64,000 nucleotides of DNA from a marine gamma proteobacterium HTCC2089 (GCA_905182905.1 CAJJDH010000013.1:62001-126000), one strand, 5' to 3'; shown: positions 18,035 to 27,404, numbered from the stretch's first letter. Numbers and translations are program-made. Notes: a model not told the origin generated them from the sequence alone.

Positions 18035-20611
18035 ATGTCAAAACTATTAAACATCTACCTGTGGCGTAGAAGCATTGTGAGTGTTTCAGTTACAGCTCTG
18101 TCTTTACTTGGATTATCTACACAACCTGCCCTCGCACTGGAACAAGCAGATCCAGAGATTATCGAAGAAGTTGTGACTATTGGCACGAGGGGTAAGCCAA
18201 GATCAGTAGCGCAATCGCTTGCACCAGTAGACGTCATTTCCGGTGACGACTTTGTTAACCAAGGTGGTATAGATACAAGCGACCTACTGCGCAACATAGT
18301 GCCCTCATTTAATATCAATGATCAACCAATTAGTGACGCAGCGACACTAGTACGCCCAGCGAATCTAAGAGGTTTAGCACCTGACCACACTCTTGTATTA
18401 GTCAACGGTCAGCGACGCCACAGATCTGGCGTTATTACTTGGCTAGGCAATGGCGTATCAACCGGCTCACAAGGGCCAGACATCTCTGCCATCCCTTCCT
18501 TAGCACTACGTACCGTCGAGGTACTACGTGATGGTGCAGCAGCGCAATATGGTTCCGACGCTATTGCCGGTGTCATTAACTTCAATTTAAAGAACGACAA
18601 TAGTGGCGGCTCTTTCGAAGCAAAATATGGGGTCTATCAAGAAGGCGACGGTGATCAGTACAGTTACGCGTTCAATAAAGGCCTACCTATAGGCGACTTT
18701 GGCTTTGCCAACGTTACCTTTGAATGGGCAGATACTGACGCGACAAGTCGTTCAGTGCAAAGAGCTGACGCTGCAGCACTAGCAAATGCTGGTTATCAGG
18801 GCGTTAGAAATCCAGCGCAAATTTGGGGCACCCCTGAAGCCGGTGACGATTATAAAGCTTGGGTCAATTTTGGTGCTGACTTCGACGGTGGTATTGAGCT
18901 CTTTGGTACAGCCAATCACAATAACAAAGATATTCTTGGCGGCTTCTACTACCGCAATCCAACCAATCGCGCTGGTGTATATAGTGCCGATGGCGGCGCC
19001 ACTCTTCTGGTTGGCGACCTTACACCCGGCCCATTAGGACAGGACAATTCAGCATTTCCTATACTATCTACCGGTGATGGCATCAGTTGTCCGACTGTAG
19101 CTATAACAGGCCTGATACCAGACCCCGCTGCACTCGCACAAATAACCGCCGACCCAAATTGCTTTAACTTTCAGGAAACTATCCCCAATGGTTTTACCCC
19201 AAACTTTGGCGGTGAAATTACAGATTCTTCATTTCTTATCGGTCTTCGCGGTGAGCTAGGAAATGGCCTCAACTGGAGTGTCAGCACTTATTGGGGCAAT
19301 AACGAAGCGGATTTCGTGATCAATAATACAGTGAATGCCAGCTTAGGGGCGTCAACACCTAGGAACTTCGATCCAGGTTCATACGAACAGGAAGACCTTA
19401 ACTTCAACGCAGACTTTTCCTACGAATTCTCCACCCAACTACAGCTAAGTTTCGGTGCAGAATATCGAAAAGAGGAATTCACTATTGGGGCCGGTCAAAG
19501 CGAATCTTATATTGATGGCGGCTTAGGTAGTCAAGGTTTCAGCACCTCGACCAATGGTTTTCCCGGTTTTTCTCCGCAAATTTCAGGCAGTTTTGATCGC
19601 AGCAATTACGCACTTTACGCTGACTTGGAGTATCTACCCAACGAAGACTTACTAATTGGTGGCGCAATAAGATACGAGGATTTCGAAGATTTTGGTACAA
19701 CTACCAACTTTAAGCTGGGTGCAAATTATTCACTCGAAGAAGGCATAGGCTTTCGCGCAACCGTAAGTACCGGCTTCAAAGCCCCGACTCCAGGCCAGTC
19801 AAATACATCAAACATATCTACGCAGTTCACTAACGGTATGTTAACCAACCAAGGTGTTGTCCCATCAATCAGCCCTGCAGCCCGCCTGCGTGGCGGCAGC
19901 GAGTTACAGCCCGAAGAATCTACCAACTACACATTGGGCGCCTACGCGAGTCTTGGCGCACTCGATGTAACCATGGATTATTTCTTCATAAATGTTGACG
20001 ACCGACTTAACCTTTCCAGCAACTTCACCTTGACGGCCGCTGACTTAGCAACACTGCTGAATCAAGGTATAGACGCTTCAGATATTTCACAGTTCCGCTT
20101 CTTCACTAACCAGTTTGAAACAGATACCTCTGGAATAGATGTTGTCGTTTCTACGGACACACAATGGCTTAACGGTGTAACGACTTGGCAATTGGCCTAT
20201 AACTTGACCACCACTGAGGTTGTCGACAGAGATCCCGCCTTATTCAACAACGGCCGTGTGCGCCTGATTCAAGACGGTGTGCCCGGAACGCGTTGGAATT
20301 TCACTGCTAATCATAACTTTGAGCAATGGCGAATTCTTGGACGCATCAATTACTACGGTGATTTTTATGACAATGAAGCCGGCGGCTATTTTGATGATGC
20401 CATCATCATTGACTTAGAAGCAGCGTACAACTTTAACGAGCAAATGACCTTCACTGTAGGCGGACGCAACGTATCCGACGAGCAAGGATGCTCTACTGCA
20501 AGTTGTGGTAACACCCCGCCAGATGCGTTGGGACTACCTTATAGCCAGTTCTCGCCTTTCGGCTTTAACGGTGCATTCTATTACGGACGCTTTACTTACG
20601 TTTTAGAATAA
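18035..20611 (+). CDS. TonB-dependent receptor, copy 2
   Basis: An 858-residue outer-membrane receptor, tandem paralogue of the preceding gene. A signal peptide (YLWRRSIVSVSVTALSLLGL) ends near PALA, then EQADPEIIEEVVTIGTRGK begins the plug. The first 85 mature residues differ from copy 1 at only about nine positions, and the barrel stays alignable to the final FYYGRFTYVLE. The ATG at 18035 (MSKLLNIY) has GGAG ten bases upstream; eleven extra codons could be read before it but give no signal-peptide benefit. Codon choice is less biased than in copy 1. The two receptors probably import the same or similar ligands under different conditions. A strong terminator follows. Confidence 0.94.
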   Translation: MSKLLNIYLWRRSIVSVSVTALSLLGLSTQPALALEQADPEIIEEVVTIGTRGKPRSVAQSLAPVDVISGDDFVNQGGIDTSDLLRNIVPSFNINDQPISDAATLVRPANLRGLAPDHTLVLVNGQRRHRSGVITWLGNGVSTGSQGPDISAIPSLALRTVEVLRDGAAAQYGSDAIAGVINFNLKNDNSGGSFEAKYGVYQEGDGDQYSYAFNKGLPIGDFGFANVTFEWADTDATSRSVQRADAAALANAGYQGVRNPAQIWGTPEAGDDYKAWVNFGADFDGGIELFGTANHNNKDILGGFYYRNPTNRAGVYSADGGATLLVGDLTPGPLGQDNSAFPILSTGDGISCPTVAITGLIPDPAALAQITADPNCFNFQETIPNGFTPNFGGEITDSSFLIGLRGELGNGLNWSVSTYWGNNEADFVINNTVNASLGASTPRNFDPGSYEQEDLNFNADFSYEFSTQLQLSFGAEYRKEEFTIGAGQSESYIDGGLGSQGFSTSTNGFPGFSPQISGSFDRSNYALYADLEYLPNEDLLIGGAIRYEDFEDFGTTTNFKLGANYSLEEGIGFRATVSTGFKAPTPGQSNTSNISTQFTNGMLTNQGVVPSISPAARLRGGSELQPEESTNYTLGAYASLGALDVTMDYFFINVDDRLNLSSNFTLTAADLATLLNQGIDASDISQFRFFTNQFETDTSGIDVVVSTDTQWLNGVTTWQLAYNLTTTEVVDRDPALFNNGRVRLIQDGVPGTRWNFTANHNFEQWRILGRINYYGDFYDNEAGGYFDDAIIIDLEAAYNFNEQMTFTVGGRNVSDEQGCSTASCGNTPPDALGLPYSQFSPFGFNGAFYYGRFTYVLE

Positions 20612-20685
20612 GCGGTCTATTTGAACGCGTAACTTAGGTTATTTGCAATCTAGGTTGCACGTTCCAACTTGATAGAGCGATATAC

Positions 20686-20714
20686 AAAAATGCCCTGTTT
20701 ACAGGGCATTTTTT
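20686..20714 (+). terminator. Bidirectional intrinsic terminator
   Basis: AAAAATGCCCTG and CAGGGCATTTTTTT form a stem with a TTTA loop and T-runs on both strands. It can end both the plus-strand receptor gene and the converging minus-strand aldolase operon. Confidence 0.92.
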
Positions 20715-20813
20715 TGCCTGAATTTTTTGCCTACCAGCTCTTGCAGAACTTTCAATATTTCCAAGCAGAGAGGCCTTTTCTATCGGTCCTCCAGCAAGGG
20801 ATCAACAACCCTC

Positions 20814-21584
20814 TCACATGCGATAAGAGTCATCTTGCTTATCCAGCATTCTGAGCAACGCAGGCCACGCTAATCGTGACGAACGGCTTGGTTTATTCAG
20901 CTTTACGCGGCCATAGTCTCGAAGCATCTTGGCCGCACTTTCTTTGGTATGGTGCAAATCAGCACCGCTAGCCATTGCATCTACTTGTACCTTGCAGGCG
21001 TTCTCCAAAATATACATCTGATAAAACGCTTCAGCGACTGTAGAGGCGCAAGTGAGTAAGCCATGGTTATGCATAATCATTGCATGCTTTTCACCAATAT
21101 CTCGGCCCAACCGCTCACACTCATCTTCCGCACCTACGGCAATGTCGTAGTCGTGATAACAAAGATTATCCATTACCTCACTGGCCTGCTGAGTCAGTGG
21201 TAACAACCCACACTGCATACACGATACCGTCATACCTGCCCGCGTGTGGCTATGTAAAACTGCATTCACATCGGGGCGAGCCATCAATATTGCGGTGTGA
21301 ATAGCGTGACCGGCATCGTTGTACTTATAATCACCGCTTATTACATTGCCTTGAAAATCCACCTTCAGAAGCGATGAAGCGGTAATCTCCTCGAACATGA
21401 GTCCATAAGGGTTAATAAGGTACTGATCATCAACTCCTGGTACCCGAGCTGACAGGTGAGTAAATATCAGGTCTGTCCAACCGTACTTTACAAACAATCG
21501 GTAACAGGCAGCTAAATCTGTCCTGACCTGCCATTCCTCTTCACTGATACCTGCAATTGGTGTTATTTGCTCAGCCACTGACAT
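20814..21584 (-). CDS. Class II aldolase/adducin family protein
   Basis: About 256 residues. The zinc ligands of class II aldolases are visible: His-x-His in VLHSHTRAG and a third His in MIMHNHGLL. The acidic residue region is FEEITASSLLKVD. Such enzymes cleave or epimerise phosphorylated sugars, though a large bacterial subgroup acts on unknown hydroxy-acids or aldehydes. The ATG at 21584 lies almost against the GGGGAG site; the in-frame GTG five codons earlier in the listing of alternatives (VAEQITPIAG start, 21578) has better spacing, so the true start is uncertain. It is co-transcribed after an enoyl-CoA hydratase-family gene (51 bases between), so a retro-aldol step on a hydroxyacyl or keto substrate is plausible. 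Confidence 0.85.
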   Translation of the reverse strand: MSVAEQITPIAGISEEEWQVRTDLAACYRLFVKYGWTDLIFTHLSARVPGVDDQYLINPYGLMFEEITASSLLKVDFQGNVISGDYKYNDAGHAIHTAILMARPDVNAVLHSHTRAGMTVSCMQCGLLPLTQQASEVMDNLCYHDYDIAVGAEDECERLGRDIGEKHAMIMHNHGLLTCASTVAEAFYQMYILENACKVQVDAMASGADLHHTKESAAKMLRDYGRVKLNKPSRSSRLAWPALLRMLDKQDDSYRM

Positions 21585-21635
21585 TCTCCCCACAAATCAA
21601 AATTAGTTACCAAACTCGCTCACAACCGTAAACGC

Positions 21636-22358
21636 CTAATGACTGTACAAATGCGCATTTCTTAACATATAGGCAGGACCATGAACTTCGTTTATCGCAG
21701 AATTTTCGCCGTACAAACGTTCTTTTTGGCCGCCGAAGTTCTCGCGATTTGCACCAAGGGGCGCTAACTCAGCAGCCCGTTGTTGTGCTAATTCAAGCAA
21801 CCCTTCAGCAGGCGCCACTGCTTCAACCAAACCCGCCTGCAATGCGTGAGGACCGGCCCAGCGGTGGGCTAATTGCACAGTCTTGTGAAATACGTGGCGC
21901 GGCATTTTGTGCCGAAATAGCGCCAGCTCCGGGCTTGGAATGGACATACCAATTTGTATTTCGTTAGCGCACATAAAACCGCGATCTTCTCGCATAACAC
22001 GAACGTCATGACACATAGCTGCCATAAACCCCGCGCCAAATGCATGACCATTAACAGCACATAGTGTAGGTATCGGCATGGTCATAAAGCGGGCCATCAA
22101 CGTCATAAATTCAGGACCAAAGGCTTTTCTATCTCCAGCAGCAGGAAAACCATCAGGGTTTTGTACCCAATCTAAATCTAACCCATTAGAGAAGAACTTT
22201 TCACTAGCAGAGGCAGTAACAAGTGCGGCGGGACCACTCGATGCTTCTACTTCGTCCAAGACCTCTGCTATCGCGCGAACAAAAGTAGTATTCCAGCGGT
22301 TTTCCCCAGCATTTAGGGTCATGGTAAACACATCACCGTTTTTCTCTAAATCAATCAT
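21636..22358 (-). CDS. Enoyl-CoA hydratase/isomerase family protein
   Basis: A 240-residue crotonase-fold protein. The oxyanion-hole segments are SEKFFSNGLDLDW and NGHAFGAGFMAAMCHDVRVM. The region NEIQIGMSIPSPELALFRHK and the lack of the two hydratase glutamates suggest it is closer to the delta3,delta2-enoyl-CoA isomerase type than to a classical hydratase. The GGGGAAAAG site immediately precedes the ATG. It heads a minus-strand pair with the class II aldolase, and is divergent from the acyl-CoA synthetase gene across 187 bp. It probably isomerises unsaturated acyl-CoA intermediates in the same pathway. Confidence 0.87.
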   Translation of the reverse strand: MIDLEKNGDVFTMTLNAGENRWNTTFVRAIAEVLDEVEASSGPAALVTASASEKFFSNGLDLDWVQNPDGFPAAGDRKAFGPEFMTLMARFMTMPIPTLCAVNGHAFGAGFMAAMCHDVRVMREDRGFMCANEIQIGMSIPSPELALFRHKMPRHVFHKTVQLAHRWAGPHALQAGLVEAVAPAEGLLELAQQRAAELAPLGANRENFGGQKERLYGENSAINEVHGPAYMLRNAHLYSH

Positions 22359-22431
22359 CTTTTCCCCTTTTCCGCGTATTGCTTAAATTATCAGATCAAG
22401 GATTCTGTCTGCTTTGGTTGGTGCCTTCAAG

Positions 22432-22533
22432 TTTGATTGCTCACTGCATTCCACAGCTAAAGTGATTTAGGCGTCTATTTGCCTTGAAGTAGATTGCTGC
22501 ATCTGGGCAGAATCACTGTTTGAAGCAATCAAA
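22432..22533. promoter_or_regulatory. Split inverted repeat in the divergent isomerase / acyl-CoA synthetase promoter
   Basis: TTTGATTGCT (22432-22441) is repeated in inverted orientation as AGCAATCAAA (22524-22533), 82 bases apart, with CACTG near both. One copy lies near each gene. This could be a pair of regulator sites for looping, or chance. Confidence 0.35.
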
Positions 22534-22545
22534 TAAGGACAGACT

Positions 22546-24069
22546 ATGTCGATCAAAGTTTACGATTGGGTGGCGTATCATGCGCACCAAGCCCCTTCAC
22601 GATTGGCCATAATCGATCTATTTTCTGGCCGCCAGTACACCTACGGGCAAATGCAAGAACGCACTGCAAAACTCGCTAATGGTTTAAGGAGCCAATACGC
22701 CATCACCAAGGGCGACAGAGTCGCGGCGCTGACTAACAACACCTCGGATTGCTTAGAGTTGGAATTTGCGTGCATGAAGCTAGGTGCTATTTACGTGCCA
22801 TTGAATTGGCGCCTGAGCGTTCCTGAGCTAGAGTATATTGTCGGTGATTGCGCGCCCAAGGTACTCGTACACGAGGACGTATTCAATGATGAAGCAGACG
22901 CATTAAAAGCTTCCGGCTGTGTCAGCAAGTTACTTGACTTGAGAGCAGACGGCCACGCTTCTGGCTATGAATCTCTAATAGATGCAGCGGGTACAGACAA
23001 CCCAGAAGTTGACCTAAATCACGATGACCTCTGGGTCATTATGTATACCTCTGGCACAACGGGTAATCCTAAGGGTGCCATGATCACTTACGGCATGACC
23101 TTTTGGAATGTCATTAATGCCCTCACACCGCACCGAGTTTCTGAGGATATGGTTAACCTTGTGGTACTGCCTCTTTTCCATACAGGCGGCCTTAACTGTT
23201 ATGCCAATCCAGCAGTACATATGGGTGGGACTAATATTATTGTGCGCAGTTTTGACCCCGGTGAATGTCTAAAATTATTATCCGACCCCAACTATGGCGT
23301 AACACATATGCTGGCGGTACCCACCAACTATCTATTCATGAGTCAGCACCCGACATTTGAGCAAAGTGACCTAAGCCATGTAAAAACCTTTGGCATCGGC
23401 GGCGCACCAACCCCCAAGGAAATGATCAACACTTACGCCAAACGCGACATTGGCCTACAACAGGTCTTTGGAATGACCGAAACCAGCCCTTTGGTGTCCG
23501 CATTAACTGCGGAAAATGCTATGCAAAAAATCGGCTCGGCAGGTCTGCCAGTACTACACAACCAAGTGAAAATAATGACCGAAAACGGCGAGCCTATAAG
23601 CACGCCAGAAACCGTTGGTGAACTATGGGTAAAAGGCCCTAATATCACTCCCGGCTATTGGAACAAGCCTGAGGTTAATGCAACGGCATTCACTGATGGC
23701 TGGCTGCACACTGGCGACGCAGCCTATTTAGATGCGGAAGGGTTTATCTACATAGTCGACAGATGGAAGGACATGTATATTTCCGGCGGCGAAAATGTCT
23801 ATCCAGCGGAAATAGAAAATGTCATCTACCAGTTGCCACAGGTGGGTGAAGTGGCAATTATAGGGGTGTCAGATGATCGTTGGGGGGAAGTCGGCCAAGC
23901 AATAATAGTCATCAAACCTGAACAAACTTTAGATGAACAAACTGTTCTCAAACACTGCTCGGATAAACTGGCAAAATTCAAACAGCCTCAGTCCGTAAGA
24001 TTTATTGATGAAATCCCGCATAACGCTACGGGCAAGGTGCTGAAAAGAGAGCTTAGGCTGCAATCATAA
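22546..24069 (+). CDS. Fatty-acyl-CoA synthetase / AMP-dependent ligase
   Basis: A 507-residue ANL-superfamily ligase that activates a carboxylic acid with ATP and CoA. The P-loop YTSGTTGNPKG is near 167, FGMTETSPL is the A5 motif, GWLHTGDAAYLDAEGFIYIVDRWKDM carries the adenylate-binding Asp and hinge (read in pieces), and the catalytic Lys is in HNATGKVLKREL at the C-terminus. AAGGA lies six bases before the ATG. It begins a plus-strand run with GST and aminotransferase, divergent from the isomerase-aldolase pair. It would feed the acid into beta-oxidation-type steps. Medium- or long-chain specificity cannot be assigned. Confidence 0.93.
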   Translation: MSIKVYDWVAYHAHQAPSRLAIIDLFSGRQYTYGQMQERTAKLANGLRSQYAITKGDRVAALTNNTSDCLELEFACMKLGAIYVPLNWRLSVPELEYIVGDCAPKVLVHEDVFNDEADALKASGCVSKLLDLRADGHASGYESLIDAAGTDNPEVDLNHDDLWVIMYTSGTTGNPKGAMITYGMTFWNVINALTPHRVSEDMVNLVVLPLFHTGGLNCYANPAVHMGGTNIIVRSFDPGECLKLLSDPNYGVTHMLAVPTNYLFMSQHPTFEQSDLSHVKTFGIGGAPTPKEMINTYAKRDIGLQQVFGMTETSPLVSALTAENAMQKIGSAGLPVLHNQVKIMTENGEPISTPETVGELWVKGPNITPGYWNKPEVNATAFTDGWLHTGDAAYLDAEGFIYIVDRWKDMYISGGENVYPAEIENVIYQLPQVGEVAIIGVSDDRWGEVGQAIIVIKPEQTLDEQTVLKHCSDKLAKFKQPQSVRFIDEIPHNATGKVLKRELRLQS

Positions 24070-24155
24070 AATCACTCACAAACTGTTTTGGGTTGTTCAC
24101 TAAAGCACATAACCCAAAACCAAATAAGAATAATGAAGATCGTTAGGAGCTTTCT

Positions 24156-24767
24156 ATGATACGTTTTTACCACGCCCCGAGGACACGAGGCATAAGACCC
24201 ATTTGGCTTTGCGAAGAACTAGGCATTGACTACGAAGTAGAGATGATTGACTTCACACAAGAGTTTAGAGCAACACCACAATGGCGCAAGATAAGCCCGT
24301 TAGGAAAAGTGCCAGTAATGGTCGACACGGCAAATGACTTACTCATGTATGAGTCCTGCGCAATGGTTCAATACCTTCTTGACCGCTATGGCAACGGTCA
24401 ATTACAGCCTCAAGCGGGTACTCCAGAGCAAGCGATTTATCAGCAGTGGAATTGGTTTGCCGAATCTACCTTTGCCCGTCCATTAGGCGAAGTAGTCAAT
24501 CACAGTCGCGAGTTCCCAGGCGAAAAAAATATCCCAGCAGTCGTCGCTGAAATGCTCAATCGCGGCGAGCAGTGCGCTATTGCAGTCGGCGACGCTATCG
24601 GTGATAACAGTTTCATATTGGGGGACGATTTCAGCGCCGCTGACATTAATCTGGGCTATACAATAATGCTCGCAGAACACTTCTTACCTAACGGCTTACC
24701 CGAGCACCTTAAATCTTATTGGGAGCGACTATCTGCGCGCCCAGCTTTTATCAAAGCCACCAGCTAA
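24156..24767 (+). CDS. Glutathione S-transferase family protein
   Basis: A 203-residue GST. The thioredoxin-like N-terminal domain (MIRFYHAPRTRGIRPIWL, KISPLGKVPVMV, and the gamma-Glu-binding YESCAMVQYL) is followed by the all-helical C-terminal domain containing FILGDDFSAADINLGY, a typical N-capping box. An AGGAG site precedes the ATG. It sits 86 bases after the acyl-CoA synthetase and 28 before the aminotransferase, so it is probably part of their transcript. It may conjugate, isomerise or reduce a pathway intermediate; a detoxification role is equally possible. Confidence 0.9.
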   Translation: MIRFYHAPRTRGIRPIWLCEELGIDYEVEMIDFTQEFRATPQWRKISPLGKVPVMVDTANDLLMYESCAMVQYLLDRYGNGQLQPQAGTPEQAIYQQWNWFAESTFARPLGEVVNHSREFPGEKNIPAVVAEMLNRGEQCAIAVGDAIGDNSFILGDDFSAADINLGYTIMLAEHFLPNGLPEHLKSYWERLSARPAFIKATS

Positions 24768-24795
24768 CTCGCCAAGTCGAATTGAGGTTATCGGG

Positions 24796-26139
24796 ATGAC
24801 AGCAAAACACACAGGAAAGAATTTGGGTTCAAACCGAGCCACGACTAAAGCTCACTGGATGCCGTTTACCGCCAACCGTCAATTCCATAAAGATCCACGC
24901 ATTGTCGTGGCCGCTGAAGATTGCCACTTCATTAGTGACGATGGTCGGCGCGTATTCGACTCTTTGTCAGGTCTTTGGTGTTGTGGCTACGGGCATAACC
25001 GACCTGAAATCACCGCAGCAATAACTGCGCAACTGGCCACGCTAGATTACGCACCGGCTTTTCAATACACCCACCCCGGCGCTACCACTCTAGCCGATCG
25101 CCTGACTGCTATGGCACCGGGCAACCTCGACCATGCCATCTTTACCAATTCAGGATCCGAATGCGCTGATACCGCTCTGAAACTGGCCCGAGCCTATTGG
25201 CGGCTAAAGGGCCAACCCAGCAAAACACGCTTTATCGGCAGGATGAAGGGATACCATGGTGTAAATTTCGCCGGCACAAGTCTTGGCGGCATTGGCGCTA
25301 ACCGCAAACTTTTCGGTCAACTTGGCGATGCCGACCACCTACCCCATACATTGCAACCTGAGTTTGCGTTTACCAAAGGTCAAGCTGACGAGGGTATGGA
25401 ATTAGCGAATCATCTAGAGCAGCTGATTACGCTACATGATGCTTCAAACATTGCCGCCGTCATTGTTGAACCCATGTCAGGATCCGCAGGGGTCATAGTT
25501 CCACCTAAGGGCTATCTACAACGGCTAAAAGAGATCTGCGTCGAACACGACATTTTGCTTATATTCGACGAGGTCATCACCGGCTTTGCGCGCACTGGCG
25601 AGCGCTTCGGTGCGGATACGTTTGCCGTCACACCAGATATCATGACCGTTGCAAAAGGCTTAACTAATGGCGCAATCCCCATGGGCGCAGTGCTAAGTTC
25701 GGCGCCTATCTATGAGGCGTTTATGGCGATAGAGACGCCCGAACATATGGTTGAATTACCTCACGGCTATACCTATTCAGCACACCCCGTAGCCTGCGCA
25801 GCTGCGAACGCGGCCCTTAATGTGTTTGAAGAAGATCATATGGTAGAGCGCGCGAAAAAATTAGCACCTGTGTTGGAAGAAACCTTACATAGCCTGCGCG
25901 GTACTCAACACATTACAGATATTCGCAACTTCGGTATGGCTGGAGCAATTCAACTTGCGCCAAGAGACGGCGACCCTACAGTAAGACCATTTGAAGTTGG
26001 AGTACGTTGCTGGGAAATGGGTATTTACGTTAGGTGGGGGGGAGACACCCTACAATTCGGGCCGCCGTTTACCGCCTCGGAAAAAGATATTAGATCAATC
26101 GCACAGGTGGTAGGCGAGGCCATAGAACAAACACATTAA
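24796..26139 (+). CDS. Class III (omega-amino acid:pyruvate type) aminotransferase
   Basis: A 447-residue fold-type I PLP enzyme. Landmarks are SGLWCCGYGHNRPEI, the GSECADTALKLARAYWR phosphate-binding helix, the Asp in LLIFDEVITGFARTG that holds the PLP nitrogen, and the Schiff-base Lys in VAKGLTNGAIPMGAV. The N-terminal AHWMPFTANRQFHKDPR is typical of the beta-alanine:pyruvate transaminase group. A GAGG site eight bases upstream marks the start. It is last in the synthetase-GST-aminotransferase run, so the substrate of the locus may contain an omega-amino group, or the enzyme may supply or remove alanine. No terminator was identified in the 285 bases that follow. Confidence 0.93.
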   Translation: MTAKHTGKNLGSNRATTKAHWMPFTANRQFHKDPRIVVAAEDCHFISDDGRRVFDSLSGLWCCGYGHNRPEITAAITAQLATLDYAPAFQYTHPGATTLADRLTAMAPGNLDHAIFTNSGSECADTALKLARAYWRLKGQPSKTRFIGRMKGYHGVNFAGTSLGGIGANRKLFGQLGDADHLPHTLQPEFAFTKGQADEGMELANHLEQLITLHDASNIAAVIVEPMSGSAGVIVPPKGYLQRLKEICVEHDILLIFDEVITGFARTGERFGADTFAVTPDIMTVAKGLTNGAIPMGAVLSSAPIYEAFMAIETPEHMVELPHGYTYSAHPVACAAANAALNVFEEDHMVERAKKLAPVLEETLHSLRGTQHITDIRNFGMAGAIQLAPRDGDPTVRPFEVGVRCWEMGIYVRWGGDTLQFGPPFTASEKDIRSIAQVVGEAIEQTH

Positions 26140-26424
26140 AATGCCGAGCGACTCGAAATAACTCAGTATCATTAGAGAGCGTAAAATTCCAAGCGAGCGC
26201 CGTTTCTTCGTCTACTAGTCTTGCGCTATATCTACAAAAGTGTCTTGGAAGATATCCCCGCAAGAGAAAATAGCTCTGTTCAAACCGCGCAGGACAAGCG
26301 TAACATCAAGCTCATGCATGGATACTATTCAACTGTCTAACCTTCGCCATAGCCAAAAGACACATTGTTACTCTTGGGTTACTCTTTGTTTTTAAGCAGG
26401 CAATAAATACTTAGGAACTCACAT

Positions 26425-27327
26425 ATGCGTATTCTCATTCTTCTCGCGGCAGCACTAACTTTTACTGCTTGCAGCCAACCTGAGGAAACTCAGACTCAAA
26501 CAATCGCAGAACCTCAGGCTACTTCCATGCCAGAGCAAGCTGCAACCAACTCTCTTGCAGCAATTTTAGCAGCCCAGCCCGATGCGGTAAGGGCACGCTA
26601 TGTATATCGACACCCAGAAGAAACACTAAACTTTTTTGGCATTGTGCCGGGTATGACAGTCGTCGAGGCGTTGCCTGGCGGCGGTTGGTATAGCAAATTA
26701 TTACTGCCTCACCTTGGCGCGGAAGGCCAGTTAATTGGCGCAAACTATCCACACGCTGTATGGCCGTTATTTGGTTTCATGAGTGCCGAGCGCATTGAAC
26801 AAATGCGCACTTGGACTACTGACTGGCCAGCAGGAGCACAAGAATGGCGCGGCGAAAATTCAGCCCCTGTCTCAGCTATGGAATTCGGCAAGGCAGCAGA
26901 AAACTTAAATGGTACTGCTGACGCAGTACTGTTCATTCGAGCACTACATAACTTGGCTCGATTTGAGGGCCAAGGCGGTTTTTTAACCACTGCTATCAAT
27001 GATGCCTACAACGTTCTAAAACCTGGCGGAATTGCTGGTGTGGTTCAACATCACGCACCAGACAGCGCTACCGACGAATGGGCTAGCGGTTCGCGGGGTT
27101 ACCTGAAAAAGTCATTTGTCATTGCGCAAATGCAGGCTGCCGGTTTTGAATTTGTTGCCAGTTCAGACATAAACGCAAACAGTAAAGATCAACCAGGAGC
27201 AGACGATGTTGTTTGGCGCCTTCCTCCTTCATTACGGGGCGCTAAGGATGATCCAGAGCTAAGCACCAAAATGCTCGCTATTGGCGAATCTAACCGTATG
27301 ACACTAAAGTTTAGAAAACCGCTTTAG
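26425..27327 (+). CDS. Lipoprotein with class I methyltransferase fold
   Basis: A 300-residue protein whose N-terminus MRILILLAAALTFTAC is a clear lipoprotein signal (Cys16). After a low-complexity Gln/Glu/Thr linker, a Rossmann methyltransferase-like domain follows, with VPGMTVVEALPGGGWYSKL standing for motif I and VLKPGGIAGVVQHH for the later strand. It resembles the predicted methyltransferases of COG4798. SAM is not expected outside the cytoplasm, so it may bind another ligand. AGGA lies upstream of the ATG. It is separated from the genes on both sides by more than 130 bp and is followed by a hairpin, so it is probably monocistronic. Function unknown. Confidence 0.82.
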   Translation: MRILILLAAALTFTACSQPEETQTQTIAEPQATSMPEQAATNSLAAILAAQPDAVRARYVYRHPEETLNFFGIVPGMTVVEALPGGGWYSKLLLPHLGAEGQLIGANYPHAVWPLFGFMSAERIEQMRTWTTDWPAGAQEWRGENSAPVSAMEFGKAAENLNGTADAVLFIRALHNLARFEGQGGFLTTAINDAYNVLKPGGIAGVVQHHAPDSATDEWASGSRGYLKKSFVIAQMQAAGFEFVASSDINANSKDQPGADDVVWRLPPSLRGAKDDPELSTKMLAIGESNRMTLKFRKPL

Positions 27328-27341
27328 CATTACAAGCTTAG

Positions 27342-27379
27342 CAAATGGGGTATTGTTTTCAGCGCAATGCCCCTATTTG
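27342..27379 (+). terminator. Imperfect hairpin after the methyltransferase-like gene
   Basis: CAAATGGGGTATTG pairs with CAATGCCCCTATTTG across a short loop (about 13 of 15 positions, with one bulge). There is no long T-run after it, so it is a weak terminator candidate. Confidence 0.5.
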
Positions 27380-27404
27380 TGGGGATCTTTGCACCTACTG
27401 CTAA

